Assembly (NCBI GenBank): GCA_949128115.1
Contig: OX421961.1
Location: 50,640,171-50,704,170 of the forward strand
Length of the DNA: 64,000 bases
Source of the DNA: Anaspis maculata
Lineage: Eukaryota; Arthropoda; Insecta; Coleoptera; Scraptiidae
Direction: 5' to 3'
Below the pieces are notes generated by a model that was given only the letters and a program-made list of their open reading frames with translations, did no database searches and was not told the origin of the DNA. Positions within the stretch are counted from its first letter, which is position 1; every line of letters begins with the position of its first letter. Both the position numbers and the translations under genes were made by a program. Positions 53,243 to 63,828 of this stretch are shown piece by piece.

Positions 53243-55452
53243 TATGATAGGCCAGTCAAATACGGAAAGCTGGAGGGAAAAAACTGTTGGAGTTTTGAAA
53301 ATTTGACAGTAATGTCTGGTAAGGTGTACTGTTAAACAAACTAAAAGTCCCCAACTCTACCTATTGAGCTCGAGCCGCCATCTTGGAAAAATGGTCCTTC
53401 GATCCAGTTTTCTGTTTATATTCCGCTAATCATCAGAGATATTCAATTCAGTTTAATAAAAAATCAAGGCTATAAAAATGTCTTCAAAAATTGTTTCATA
53501 CCGATTTTTTTTCTCGAATCTGTTGAGATTAATTAAATTAAATTAACAAAAAAAAATCAAAAAATAAGCGATTTTTGCCTATGGCTAGAGATATTGTCTT
53601 CAAAATTTGTGAAGATGTTGGCAGTCTACATCAAAGCTAAACGTGACAGTTGAGATAGAAAAAAAAAATTGCGAAAATATTTTTTAATTTTTTTTTAAAT
53701 TAAGCAAAAATTTGGTTTTCGAGTTTCACATTTCCAACAGGGGGGAGTAAAGGTTTCAATCGAACATCAATCAGTTTTGATATTTACATATTGTAAGACA
53801 AGATTTCATAAGTATTGTGCCTTCACGTGCTTCTGGAATGCTCGATATGAATTAAACTGGAAGAATAATAGCCAAGTCCAAAAAGTGTTGTCGATTGGTT
53901 CTGAAGGAAACATTTCGAAACAAAAGACATCAGCAAAGGATATACAGGAGGTCCAAAGGTTATTCAACTGTATATGAGCCCCATATTGATGTGCCTTATT
54001 CAAAATAATACAAAAGAATTAATCAAAATGTGAAAATCCACCCTGTATAACAAAAAGTAACGATACAAAATGGAAGTCGTAGATCATACCTGGTGCCAGA
54101 AGTACAGCTTTTACATTGCTGAAAAAAAGAACAAAATTGTTTGATTTATTTGAAAGTTATTAGTTCTCAAACTTGACTTCACAAATTTCAGCCAGTCAAA
54201 TAGGGAAAAGTAGAGAGAAGTAACGGTCGAAGTTTCAGAAATTTGACAGGAATGTTCGCTAAGGTATACTTATAAACATACTAAAAGTCCCCGCCTCTAC
54301 TTATTGCGCTTGAACCGCCATCTTGGAAAAATGGTCCTTCGATCAAGTTTATTATCATTTTTTCAAGATGGCGGCTCGAGCACAACAGGTAGAGGCGGGG
54401 ACTTCTAGTATGTTTATTAGTATACCTTAGCGAACATCCCTGTCAAATTTCTGAAACTCCGACAGTTACTTCTCTCTACTTTTCCCCATTTGACTGGCTG
54501 AAATCTGTAAAGTCAAGTTTGAGGACTAATAACTTTCAAATAAATCAATCAATTTTGTTCTTTTTTCCAGAAATGTAAAGGCTGTATTTTTGGCACCAGG
54601 TATGATCTACTACTTCCATTTTGTATCGTTACTTTTTGTTATACAGGGTGGATTTTAACATTTTGATTGATTCTTTTGTACTATTTTGGACAAGGCACAT
54701 CAATATGGGGCTTATATACAGTTGAATAACCTTTGGACCTCCTGTATATCCTTTGCTGATGTCTTTTGTTTCGAAATTTTACCTTCAGAACCAATCGACA
54801 ACACTTTTTGGACTTGGCTATTATTCTTTCAGTTTAACTCATATCGAGCATTCCAGAAGCTCGTGAAGGCACAATACTGATGAAATCTTGTCTTGCAATA
54901 TGTAAATATCAAAACTGATTGATGTTCGATTGAAACCTTTACTCCGCCGTGTTGGAAATGTCAAACTCAAAAACCAAATTTTTGCTTAATTTAAAAAAAA
55001 ATAAAAAAATATTTTCGCAATTTTTTTTTCTATCTCAACTGTCACGTTTAGCTTTGATGTAGACTGCCAACATCTTTACAGATTTTGAAGACAATATCTC
55101 CAGCCATAGGCAAAAAATCGCTTTTTTTTTTATTTTTTTTTGTTGATTTAATTTTATTAATTTCAACAGATACGAGAAAAAATCGGTATGAAACAATTTT
55201 TGTAGACAATTTTATAGCCTTGATTTTTTATTAAACTGAATTGAATATCTCTGATGATTAGCGGAATATAAGCAGAAAACTGGATCAAAGGACCATTTTT
55301 CCAAGATGGCGGCTCGAGCTCAATAGGTAGAGTTGGGGACTTTTAGTATGTTCAACAGTACACCTAATCGGACATTACTGTCAAATTTCCAAAAGTCCAA
55401 CAGTTTTTTCCCTCAAACGGAAAAATTTGTTCTAATTTGACTGGCCTATGAT
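53243..55452. repeat. 2.2-kb palindrome with doubled arm motifs
   Basis: TGATAGGCCAGTCAAAT near 53246 pairs with ATTTGACTGGCCTATGA near 55450. The centre is near 54355. The block CTACCTATTGAGCTCGAGCC, then GCCATCTTGGAAAAATGGTCC, occurs near 53358 and again near 54300, each with an inverted partner (55280, 54362). The arm therefore holds two copies of its own end. Short CAGG...CCCTG units with TATA borders sit in each arm (about 53945-54046 and 54643-54744). The look-alike 64-65 codon frames at 53806-54003 (minus) and 54686-54880 (plus) are mirror copies, and I do not call them genes. Confidence 0.8.
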
Positions 55453-55729
55453 TAGACTTGAAAAAATAACTAGTTCCCAAAACTTAAAGGAGACCTCGGA
55501 TCCGTGAAAGCAGGGAGCAAATAATAAATAGCATTTCACGACCCGCTTCAGTTCAAAACAAAGTTGAATCACAACTCAAGGTTATAATAATATGGTTCTC
55601 AGTAGTTTTCCGTGTAGTGTTTCGGAGCCTTCTGACGTGCTTCTGAGTGAAGATACTCATCATCTGGTCCTTTTGGCAGTGGTCAAAATGTACCGGAACA
55701 GATCGGAACAGCGTTCCGGTTCGTGAAAT

Positions 55730-56757
55730 GTTTTCCAAAACCGTTCCGTCTCGTGAAAGGACCCCGCACATTCCTTATGGGATTTGGCTCCTCGGGGGAT
55801 TCGGCTCAAACTTTGATATGTTGTAGCCCTTGTTGAGGTGATCAAACTTTATCATTGCGCAAATCCCCTAAACTTAACGGTTCACCCTCTAGAGAGAGTG
55901 GAATGCCGGTAGTCACAGAACTAATTTATTGCAATTATGGGCTTCAATGAGCAAAAAATGGATCTATTTTGACACCACGAGGTGGTTCTAGGGTTATACT
56001 TGCCATAACTTTGAGCTGGTCAGAATATCTCATAGACCCTTATTTTTAGAACCACCCCTAGCATTTCGAAAAATGACTGAAACTTCAAAGTCGAATAACG
56101 ACCAAAATAAACGGGGAATTCTTTTTAATTTCTGACACGGTATGTTCAAAGTGCTGCTGATCAAGTATTTTTTGCGTATCAACCCCTAAAATCTGGCGTT
56201 CACCCTCCAATAAATTATGAATTGTATGGAAATAAATTGTTTCTCGTTAAGTTGAAATTAATTTCTACTATTTCAGCATCATATCTAGGAAAGAGTGATA
56301 CATGATACATTTTCATCCCTTATGTCTACCCACCCTTACAACAACTATATTTTGGTAGTTTTTCCAGAAATGATTAGTTCAACTCATTCAACTAGAAAAT
56401 GTGCAACGAGTGCTTCCACTGCCAATTTGGGAGAAACTACTAGGGTATAGGGGCTATAGAGGTAAGGAATAGACATAAGAAATAAATTTTTTAACACATA
56501 ACATGTTACAGTCGTAGAAACTTATTTCAACTTATCGAGAAGCAATTTATTCCTAATAGGGCAGAGCAGAAGTTGATAATTTGGTGGAGGGTGAACGTCA
56601 GATTTGAGGGGTTGGTTCGCAAGAAAAAATTGATCAGCGCCACTTTGAACACACCGTGTCAGAAATTCAAAAAAAATCCCTGTTCATTTTGGTCGTTATT
56701 CAACTTTAAATTTTCAGTCATTTTTCGAAATGCTAGGGGTGGTTCTTAAATAAGGGG
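55730..56757. repeat. Left part of palindrome split by copia insertion
   Basis: Starting near AAAACCGTTCCGTCTCGTGA, this pairs with sequence ending near 61824 beyond the copia element. Landmarks: GGACCCCGCACATTCC / GGAATGTGCGGGGTCC, GATCAAACTTTATCATTGCG and its inverse at 61682, and CACCCTCTAGAGAGAG with CTCTCTAGAGGGTG. The middle also folds: AACCACCCCTAGCATTTCG (56051) with its inverse near 56733. The symmetry centre is near 56400. Confidence 0.78.
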
Positions 56758-57060
56758 TGTTGAGAATATTAAAATATTAACTCTATTAGCAGCATTGGCG
56801 CCCGCCGCCAAGCCATTCTTTTAGGATGTTTTAGTGCCGAATCGAATGCACGGTTCGTGCTCCCGGCTCAGTTTCATAGCCGATGATTTCATATATGTAT
56901 TGGTATTTTTATACACTGTTTTAGGCTTAGAACTTTTGTAGCAGAGTAGTCACACGCCAAACTCCATGGCAGCAAGTATTGTTCAATTATTAAATCGCTT
57001 AATCAAAACTACTGGTCTTGCTTAATCAACCCTGCGGAATCCACCCTCATTACATCAACA
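56758..57060 (+). repeat. copia element 5' LTR
   Basis: 303 bp from TGTTGAGAATATTAAAATAT to CCTCATTACATCAACA. I found no difference from the 3' LTR by eye. A TATTTTTATACACTG stretch near 56907 may hold the core promoter. Confidence 0.95.
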
Positions 57061-57074
57061 GGTTATGGGCCCAG
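57061..57074 (+). promoter_or_regulatory. Primer binding site, half-tRNA initiator Met type
   Basis: GGTTATGGGCCCAG immediately after the LTR is complementary to the anticodon-arm region of insect initiator methionine tRNA, not to its 3' end. This is the known copia strategy, in which a cleaved tRNA half primes minus-strand synthesis. Confidence 0.85.
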
Positions 57075-57075
57075 G

Positions 57076-57120
57076 GGATGCTTGACCCAGGGGATGCTTG
57101 ACCAAGGGATGCTTGACCTA
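57076..57120 (+). repeat. Three tandem GGGATGCTTGACC units in the leader
   Basis: GGGATGCTTGACC occurs three times between 57076 and 57118 with short spacers. It lies between the primer site and the coding start, where packaging or translation signals are expected. Its role is unknown. Confidence 0.75.
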
Positions 57121-57243
57121 AAGACTTGAGTTTTTGAAAGTGCGTACGATTGAAAAGTAACGCGTAGTTGTCTAGTCGTGGACGGTTAAACGTGAGAGAT
57201 TCAGACAGTGTGTCGTGAAGTCTGTTTAACGCGCATCGATAAA

Positions 57244-60200
57244 ATGGATATCGATAAACCACGAATTGAGAAACTGCGGGATGCAGACAACTGGCCGCAG
57301 TGGCAGTTTGTTGTGCAAACGCTGTTGGACGGCGAAAATGCGTTGGAGATTTGCAACGGAACTACGGCAAAACCGGTGACTGGTTCTGCCGACTATGACA
57401 ACCAACTGAAGAAGTGGATCAGGTTGGATAAAGTAGCAAGAAAACTCTTCGTCACGACTGTTGAATCAAAGCCTTTGCAGCTGCTGATGAGTTGCGAAAC
57501 TGCGAAAGACATGTGGGATAAGCTGCACAGTGTCTATGATTTGAAGTCTGACGAAAGTTTGTCACTGGTCCAAAAGAAGTTCTTCGATTTCAAGTGGAGC
57601 TCCGAAGGCGGCATCGCTCAACATATTTCGCAACTGGAACAGTTGTTCCTCAAGATGAAGAAGCTTGGAGGTTCAATCCCGGAGTCCATGCTGATGACAA
57701 GAATACTATCGACGTTGCCATCGAAGTTTAATTACTTCCACAGTGCATGGGATTCCACCGAAGTAGCGAATAGGACGCTGGCCAATTTAACAACGCGTTT
57801 ATTGACCGAAGAGCTACGATTGCAGAAACAAGAAAGTGATGACGAGGCATCAACAGTGGCCTTACTGTCGAAGTTGAACCTAGGCAAAGGTGCCAAGAAG
57901 CCGACGGCAAAGTGGCAGAAGAAGCAATCTGGTTGCTTCACGTGCGGCAAGAAGAACCATATGCAGAAGAACTGTCCTGGATGTTTTTCGTGCGGTTCGA
58001 AAACCCATCTGATGAAAAAGTGTCACGTGAAAAAGAAAAACTTTCCGAAATCCGAAGGCGGTGGTTCGCGCCAAGAGCAAGCCTTTGTCGGAAGCACGGC
58101 TCTGGACTGTGACACGTCATATTGGTTCATCGACTCTGGTGCATCGGAACATATTTCCAATCAGCGCGACTATTTTGATGAATATATCGAGTTCAAGGAA
58201 CCAGTTATGATTCAAGTCGGCAATGGTGCTAAAGTGGCTGCTTTAGGCCGAGGAAATATCAAAATCGAAACATTCGTGGAAGGAGAATGGTTACCAGGAG
58301 TCATGTACGACGTGCTCTACACCCCGGAAATGAAAAGGAATCTCTTCTCGGTCAAGGTTGCAGCGAAAAAAGGCGTCGATTTCGTTCTGAGCAACAATGG
58401 AAAACGATGCGTTTTCATGAGAGATAACAAGATTGTCGCTACGGGCATGGAGGCAAACAATCTTTATCGGATTCTTTTACGTGTAGTACTGCCAAAGACT
58501 TTTTGTGTTGCACACACCGCGGAAACGTTGCAGCTGTGGCATGAACGTCTCGGACACCAAAATAAACGTCATGTGAAACAATTCCTGAAAGAAAAGGGAA
58601 TCGAGGTGACCATAGACAATGAATTTTGTGACGGTTGCGTTTTCGGAAAACACCACAGACAAAGTTTCAGTGAAAGACTCGATCGTGCTACCAAACCGCG
58701 CGAATTGGTGCACTCAGACGTTTGCGGTCCCATGAGTGTACAATCGCCTGGCAAAAAGCGATATTATGTACTTTTTAAAGACGATTTCAGTGCATATCGA
58801 AAGGTATATTTTCTGAACAAAAAATCGGAGGTGAAAGAGAAACTCGAGAGTTTCTGCGCGGAAGTGCGAGCGCGTTTCGGAGAGGACATTAAAGAACTTC
58901 GTACTGACGGCGGAGGTGAATATTATGTAAACAAGGACGTCGCCTCGTTTCTGGATAAAAGGGGAATAAAACATACAGTAACTGTGGCCCATGTACCCGA
59001 ACAAAATGGTACGGTTGAATGCGAAAATCGGACATTAATGGAAGCGGCACGTTCCATGCTCTATTCGAAACCAGACCTACCTCAATTTTTATGGGCAGAG
59101 GCCGTAAACACAGCTGTTTACATTTTAAATCGGACTGGACCAACAAAAGTTCCGAATAAAACCCCGTTTGAACTTTGGTTTAATAAGAAGCCGGTCCTGA
59201 ACAAATTGAAAGTATTCGGTACAGAATGCTTTGTACATGTGCCCAAAGAAAAACGGCGCAAGTTGGACGAAAAGGCACTAAAAGGATATATTGTGGGCTA
59301 CCTTGAAGACATCGAGGGATTTCGTGTCTGGATTCCAAAGAATCAAGAAATTATTGTGAGTCGTGACGTCATTTTCAAACAAGAGCGCCTGGCAGCCACC
59401 GAGACGCCCGTTGTTAATGAACCGTCACCAAATCATGAAAATGATATTACAAATGCAGAGCCCGAGGCTAAACAAACGCCGGAACAAGAGGAAAAGTCCC
59501 CCGAAGATGTTCGACGTCTGCGAGATCGCAATAAATTGAAGAGGCCTGATTTTTATGGTGTACCTGTCGCAATGTTAGCTGCAAGTGAGCCGCTGACTTT
59601 TGGCGAAGCAATGGCATCGAGTGATTCTCAGCATTGGCAGGAAGCTATGCACGAAGAAATGAGCTCTCTGCAAAACCATGAAACGTGGAAATTGGTTGAA
59701 AAATCGACCGACAGAAAAATAATTGGCAATCGATGGGTATATCGGATCAAGCGTCACCCAGACGGGACCATTGATCGATATAAGGCTCGATTAGTCATAA
59801 AAGGATGCTCACAGAAAGATGGTATTGATTACACAGAAACCTTCAGCCCTGTTGTGCGCTTTGACACAATACGAGTGGTATTGAGTATCGCAGCACGTGA
59901 GAAATTGCACTTTCGGCAATTTGACATCAAGTCAGCTTTTCTGTACGGTTTTCTTGACGAAGAAATTTTCATGGAACAGCCCGAGGGATATGAGGATGGC
60001 TCATCACGCGTGTGTAAGTTGCTGAAAAGTTTATATGGGCTTAAGCAATCGCCCAGATGCTGGAGTAAACGTTTCACGCAATTTTTACTTGAATGTGACT
60101 TAAAAGAGAGTACAGCCGATCCCTGTTTGTACGTAAGACACCGTGATACAGACAAATTGCTGTTACTCCTTTATGTTGATGATGGCCTAATCGCAGCTTC

Positions 60201-61119
60201 AAATCTAGAAGAAGCCGAAAAGTTTCTAGATCAGCTGAAGTGCGAGTTTGAAGCCGCAATCACGGTCAATGTCACGAATTTTCTTGGAATAGAAATTCAG
60301 CAACAAAGAATAGGTGGAATTTTCGTCAGTCAAACTAATTATACTGAGAAAATTCTCAACAGATTCAAGATGAGTGAATCGAAACCAGTCTGCACTCCGA
60401 TTGAAACTGGCTGGAATACGACTGATTCACCTGATGCGACTGGCCAATTTCCGTATCGAGAAGCGGTAGGAAATTTAATGTACCTGCAAGTTGTAACCAG
60501 ACCAGACATTGCCTTCGCAGTCAATGTTGCATCACGAGCATTGGATAAACCCACAGAAGCTCACTGTCACCTAATCAAAAGGATTCTACGCTACATAAGA
60601 GGGACTCAACGAGCCGGTCTACTTTACCACGACGGAGAAGACTTCGAAGTCTACAGTGACGCAGATTTTGCTGGTGATCCAGCAACCCGGAAGTCAACAA
60701 GTGGAGTACTTTGCAAGTACAACGGTGCTGCAATAACCTGGCAAAGCAAGAGACAACAGTGCATCGCTCAATCAACGACTGAAGCGGAGTACGTCATTGC
60801 CGCAAATGCAGCAAAAGAAATGCTGTGGCTGTTGCGCTTGTTCGACGAAATCGGTGTTCGCGAAGTGAAAGAAAAGCGAAGTGTTTTGCATGTTGATAAC
60901 ATGAGTGCGATAAAGCTCATCAAAAATCCCGAATTTCATCAACGCACAAAGCATATCGATGTGCGCTATCATTTTATTCGCGATCTTTATGAGAAAGGTG
61001 CCATTGATGTGGATTACGTCACAAGTGAACAACAAAAAGCGGATATTTTGACAAAGCCATTGGCTAAACCAAGATTTGAATTGTTACGAGAGGATTTGGG
61101 CATTGTTACGAATTCTTAA
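57244..61119 (+). CDS. copia-type Gag-Pol polyprotein, 1291 codons
   Basis: The start is taken at ATG 57244; the frame is open slightly further upstream but without an ATG. In order: Gag domain (residues about 1-225), two CCHC zinc knuckles (CFTCGKKNHMQKNC at 231-244, CFSCGSKTHLMKKC at 247-260), aspartic protease DSGA (Asp297), and pre-integrase zinc finger from His433. Next come integrase with Asp492, Asp555 and Glu592, then reverse transcriptase with YVDD (977-980). RNase H follows, from YSDADFAG (Asp1139) to the KHIDVRYHFIRD and ADILTKPL ends. The order protease-integrase-RT defines Ty1/copia. Length is slightly below Drosophila copia. All catalytic residues are present and I see no stop or shift. 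Confidence 0.96.
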   Translation: MDIDKPRIEKLRDADNWPQWQFVVQTLLDGENALEICNGTTAKPVTGSADYDNQLKKWIRLDKVARKLFVTTVESKPLQLLMSCETAKDMWDKLHSVYDLKSDESLSLVQKKFFDFKWSSEGGIAQHISQLEQLFLKMKKLGGSIPESMLMTRILSTLPSKFNYFHSAWDSTEVANRTLANLTTRLLTEELRLQKQESDDEASTVALLSKLNLGKGAKKPTAKWQKKQSGCFTCGKKNHMQKNCPGCFSCGSKTHLMKKCHVKKKNFPKSEGGGSRQEQAFVGSTALDCDTSYWFIDSGASEHISNQRDYFDEYIEFKEPVMIQVGNGAKVAALGRGNIKIETFVEGEWLPGVMYDVLYTPEMKRNLFSVKVAAKKGVDFVLSNNGKRCVFMRDNKIVATGMEANNLYRILLRVVLPKTFCVAHTAETLQLWHERLGHQNKRHVKQFLKEKGIEVTIDNEFCDGCVFGKHHRQSFSERLDRATKPRELVHSDVCGPMSVQSPGKKRYYVLFKDDFSAYRKVYFLNKKSEVKEKLESFCAEVRARFGEDIKELRTDGGGEYYVNKDVASFLDKRGIKHTVTVAHVPEQNGTVECENRTLMEAARSMLYSKPDLPQFLWAEAVNTAVYILNRTGPTKVPNKTPFELWFNKKPVLNKLKVFGTECFVHVPKEKRRKLDEKALKGYIVGYLEDIEGFRVWIPKNQEIIVSRDVIFKQERLAATETPVVNEPSPNHENDITNAEPEAKQTPEQEEKSPEDVRRLRDRNKLKRPDFYGVPVAMLAASEPLTFGEAMASSDSQHWQEAMHEEMSSLQNHETWKLVEKSTDRKIIGNRWVYRIKRHPDGTIDRYKARLVIKGCSQKDGIDYTETFSPVVRFDTIRVVLSIAAREKLHFRQFDIKSAFLYGFLDEEIFMEQPEGYEDGSSRVCKLLKSLYGLKQSPRCWSKRFTQFLLECDLKESTADPCLYVRHRDTDKLLLLLYVDDGLIAASNLEEAEKFLDQLKCEFEAAITVNVTNFLGIEIQQQRIGGIFVSQTNYTEKILNRFKMSESKPVCTPIETGWNTTDSPDATGQFPYREAVGNLMYLQVVTRPDIAFAVNVASRALDKPTEAHCHLIKRILRYIRGTQRAGLLYHDGEDFEVYSDADFAGDPATRKSTSGVLCKYNGAAITWQSKRQQCIAQSTTEAEYVIAANAAKEMLWLLRLFDEIGVREVKEKRSVLHVDNMSAIKLIKNPEFHQRTKHIDVRYHFIRDLYEKGAIDVDYVTSEQQKADILTKPLAKPRFELLREDLGIVTNS

Positions 61120-61186
61120 TTTTCTGTATTGTATTTTTTTTTGCATGATTTTTGTGTTTTTGCTTATTTGCATAGAGTTAAGTTTT

Positions 61187-61194
61187 AGGGGAAG
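61187..61194 (+). promoter_or_regulatory. Polypurine tract
   Basis: AGGGGAAG directly before the 3' LTR, the expected plus-strand primer position. Confidence 0.8.
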
Positions 61195-61497
61195 TGTTGA
61201 GAATATTAAAATATTAACTCTATTAGCAGCATTGGCGCCCGCCGCCAAGCCATTCTTTTAGGATGTTTTAGTGCCGAATCGAATGCACGGTTCGTGCTCC
61301 CGGCTCAGTTTCATAGCCGATGATTTCATATATGTATTGGTATTTTTATACACTGTTTTAGGCTTAGAACTTTTGTAGCAGAGTAGTCACACGCCAAACT
61401 CCATGGCAGCAAGTATTGTTCAATTATTAAATCGCTTAATCAAAACTACTGGTCTTGCTTAATCAACCCTGCGGAATCCACCCTCATTACATCAACA
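61195..61497 (+). repeat. copia element 3' LTR
   Basis: 303 bp, same start TGTTGAGAATATT and end ACATCAACA as the 5' LTR, followed by the AGGGG target duplicate. Confidence 0.95.
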
Positions 61498-61502
61498 AGG
61501 GG

Positions 61503-61824
61503 TCTATGAGATATTTCGACCAGCTCAAAGTTATGGCAAGCTTAACCTTAGAACCACCTCTTGGAGTCAAAATAGATCCACCTTTTGCTCATTGAAGCCC
61601 ATAATTGCAATAAATTAGTTCTGGTGACTACCGGCATTCCACCCTCTCTAGAGGGTGAACCGTTGAGTTTCGAGGATTTGCGCAATGATAAAGTTTGATC
61701 ACCTCAACAAGGGCTACAATATAGCAGAGTTTGAGCCAAATCCCCCGGGGAGTCAAATCCCGTAAGGAATGTGCGGGGTCCTTTTGTCGAAAGCCGTTCC
61801 GTTTCGTGGAAAATGTACCGAAAT
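61503..61824. repeat. Right part of palindrome split by copia insertion
   Basis: GTCTATGAGATATTTCGACC continues the arm cut at 56757 and mirrors 56040-55730, through CTCTCTAGAGGGTGAACCGT and GGAATGTGCGGGGTCC. Removing the retrotransposon and one target copy restores an unbroken palindrome of about 1.35 kb. Confidence 0.78.
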
Positions 61825-62559
61825 TTTGTCTTTTGTTGAATTATTTTGATTTTATTGTCTTGGTATTACATTTATTTTTCAAAGAAATTATAATCACACT
61901 AATTATTATTGTAAGTATCTATCCATTCACGACGTAAATTTAATAATGTCATTTTTTGAGCTGTTCGTGCACTTTAACGTAGAGTGATGCGATGACAGCA
62001 ACTCATTTTTCTGGAAGTCCAGCAAAATATGTGTTGGAAAAAACTAGATCCAATCAAATATTCCATCTTTTTTTTCCCTTTTTTTGGCCCAAACTCTTGA
62101 GCACATTATCTAAAAAAAAAACTACCTCAACTTTTTTTAATGCAAAAAAAATGGCGGGGCCTCAGCGACCTCTCCCCTCCTCCCCGGGATATATTTCCGT
62201 CTGCAGCGCTTGCTCGCTTCGCTCGCATCGAGAATCCGGGCGTTCCGGTTCGTAAAAATTGAAATTTCGGCCACTGCCTTTTGGTGGAATTTGATTATGG
62301 CGTTTCGCTCAGGACTTGGGAATTGCCTTTGCAGTCGAAAGGTTACAACTTCAAAAAAGCACACTTCCTAAGTTGTATGAAGACATCTGTAGCGTGGATT
62401 GGGGCTTTTTGTGCACTTGTGAGGATCCTAATAGTGCGCATCAGTCACAACGTTTTATGACAAGCTGGATGAAGTGTATTGGATAGGCATATAGTACCAA
62501 AAAAGGGAGAAACCGCAAAAGACGCGCCTGGGAGAGATACAAACGCACTCCCACTGTTG
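61825..62559. other. No gene supported
   Basis: Contains a GC-richer patch at 62150-62240 and (T)n runs. No recognisable domain. Confidence 0.4.
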
Positions 62560-62900
62560 AAAATCACAAATTGATTTTTGTTTTGAAGACAATGCCCCCT
62601 TACTGTCGTATCAGCGAATTTCATAGGGATACACTATGCAGGTGAAACGTGAGATCAAAACTAATCCAAAAGCCTTTTGGTCGCATATCAATTCGAAAGT
62701 GACAAAACTTTACCTTCCATCATGGTCTGCAATGGTACAGAATTACGTGATACCGCGGCGATAACTAATGCCTTCGCAAATTCATTTATAAAAAGTTTTT
62801 CTCCTTCCAACAATAATGGTATTCCCCAGAATAGTCCAACAGACAACAGGACCTCCTTTTCCTTCAGCTATAATCAAATTTTTATAAGGCAGAGGTTATG
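62560..62900 (+). pseudogene. Non-LTR retrotransposon ORF2 fragment, plus strand
   Basis: One frame has VKREIKTNPKAFWSHINSK. The next frame continues LPSIMVCNGTEL and ITNAFANSFIKSFSP. This is the linker just before the reverse transcriptase in Jockey/CR1-type elements (NPKxFWSxxxSK...AxxFNxFFxS). The frame change makes it a pseudogene. It stops near 62900, where minus-strand RT sequence begins. Confidence 0.7.
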
Positions 62901-62907
62901 CCATCAC

Positions 62908-63433
62908 TCAGGAATACACCTTTCGAAGCAGCCTATACCCGCCCAGATCAGATTTTATTCCGGCTTTTCTATCGAAAGACTGCGCAAGCGGTTTCTTTGC
63001 CCATCTTGGTCTATAATTTTCTTTTAGTTTTCTCTTGCCTTTTTTGAAGACGGGTTTTACTACCGACAGTTTCAATGATTCTGGGAATGCACCTTCACTG
63101 AAGGAAGTGTTGATAAGATGTGTGATTGGTTTCATCAAAAAGACTTGAAAATCCTTGAGAGTGTTGACTCCGAGGTTGACTCCATCACATCCATGCGATT
63201 CTTCTTTAGGAATTTAAAAACTCTTATAACGTCAGCTTCATCTAAGGGAAAAATCATCGCGGATTTTGGATTTCTTTGTATTGTATTTAGTGTCACGTTT
63301 ACTGGAGAAAAAGTTTTAGATACTTTTTTTTCAATAGGTATGTATGGGGCATGATAGATGAAGAAATGCTTCCAACTGTTCTGAATAACGTATGGTTCGA
63401 AACATACAAACATACGGCCGAACGCATCAGCTG
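62908..63433 (-). pseudogene. Non-LTR reverse transcriptase fragment, minus strand
   Basis: On the minus strand, FPLDEADVIRVFKFLKKN (RT domain 0/1) is followed, after a one-base frame break near 63137, by MKPITHLINTSFSEGAFPES, then LKLSVVKPVFKKG and ENYRP. This is the order of Jockey/CR1-type RTs. Similarity stops after ENYRP near 63010. The hAT MITE at 63434 interrupts the upstream (higher-coordinate) side. It lies head to head with the plus-strand fragment at 62560. Confidence 0.72.
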
Positions 63434-63820
63434 CAGTGATGTAAAATACCTGGGTTTTTATATCTAAGGGTAAATACCCAGGTAAATACCGAGTATTTAC
63501 CCAAAATCGGGTCTCTAATAGGGTATCTATTTTCATCAATTTTTAATCACAAGTGGAGAAACAACAACAAACAATTATGATTTTTTGCTCACAGCAGCAA
63601 AATAATAATAAGTGCTTTGGAGGTTATGTTTATAAAGCTTTGGAACTTGGAAAAAGAAATCATTTAACCTTCAACCGTCAACACTGCCAACAGAGCTGTC
63701 AACAATGTCAACTTTTCTGTCAAACTGGGTAGGGTGGGTGAATATCGCTCGGGAAAATACCGGGTAAATACCCGATTTATATTTACCCACCTACCCGGTA
63801 AATACCCGACTACATCACTG
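63434..63820. mobile_element. hAT MITE with perfect 8-bp target duplication
   Basis: A 387-bp element with ends CAGTGATGTA and TACATCACTG, a hAT-type terminus. ATCAGCTG is directly repeated on both sides (63426-63433 and 63821-63828). Near the ends, clusters of GGGTAAATACCC, AATACCCAGGTAAATACC and similar motifs make further subterminal inverted and tandem repeats. There is no transposase frame. Removing it joins the minus-strand sequence on either side. Confidence 0.9.
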
Positions 63821-63828
63821 ATCAGCTG

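Larger units (their letters stand above)
56758..61497 (+). mobile_element. Complete copia-type (Ty1/copia) LTR retrotransposon
   Basis: A 4740-bp element with 303-bp LTRs that read as identical, TG...CA ends, and a perfect 5-bp target duplication AGGGG (56753-56757, 61498-61502). It has a half-tRNA primer site, a purine tract and one open polyprotein frame. It is inserted in the right arm of an older palindrome. LTR identity and the open frame indicate a very recent insertion, and nothing visible rules out activity. Confidence 0.96.

Noticed and set aside
53806..54880. Two very similar 64-65 codon proteins on opposite strands
   Set aside because: They are mirror images in the two arms of the 53243-55452 palindrome; no domain, start context or splice evidence supports coding.
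38157..55452. Palindromes as hairpin-read assembly artefacts
   Set aside because: Arms differ by substitutions and indels and carry private insertions, which a read-through artefact would not show.
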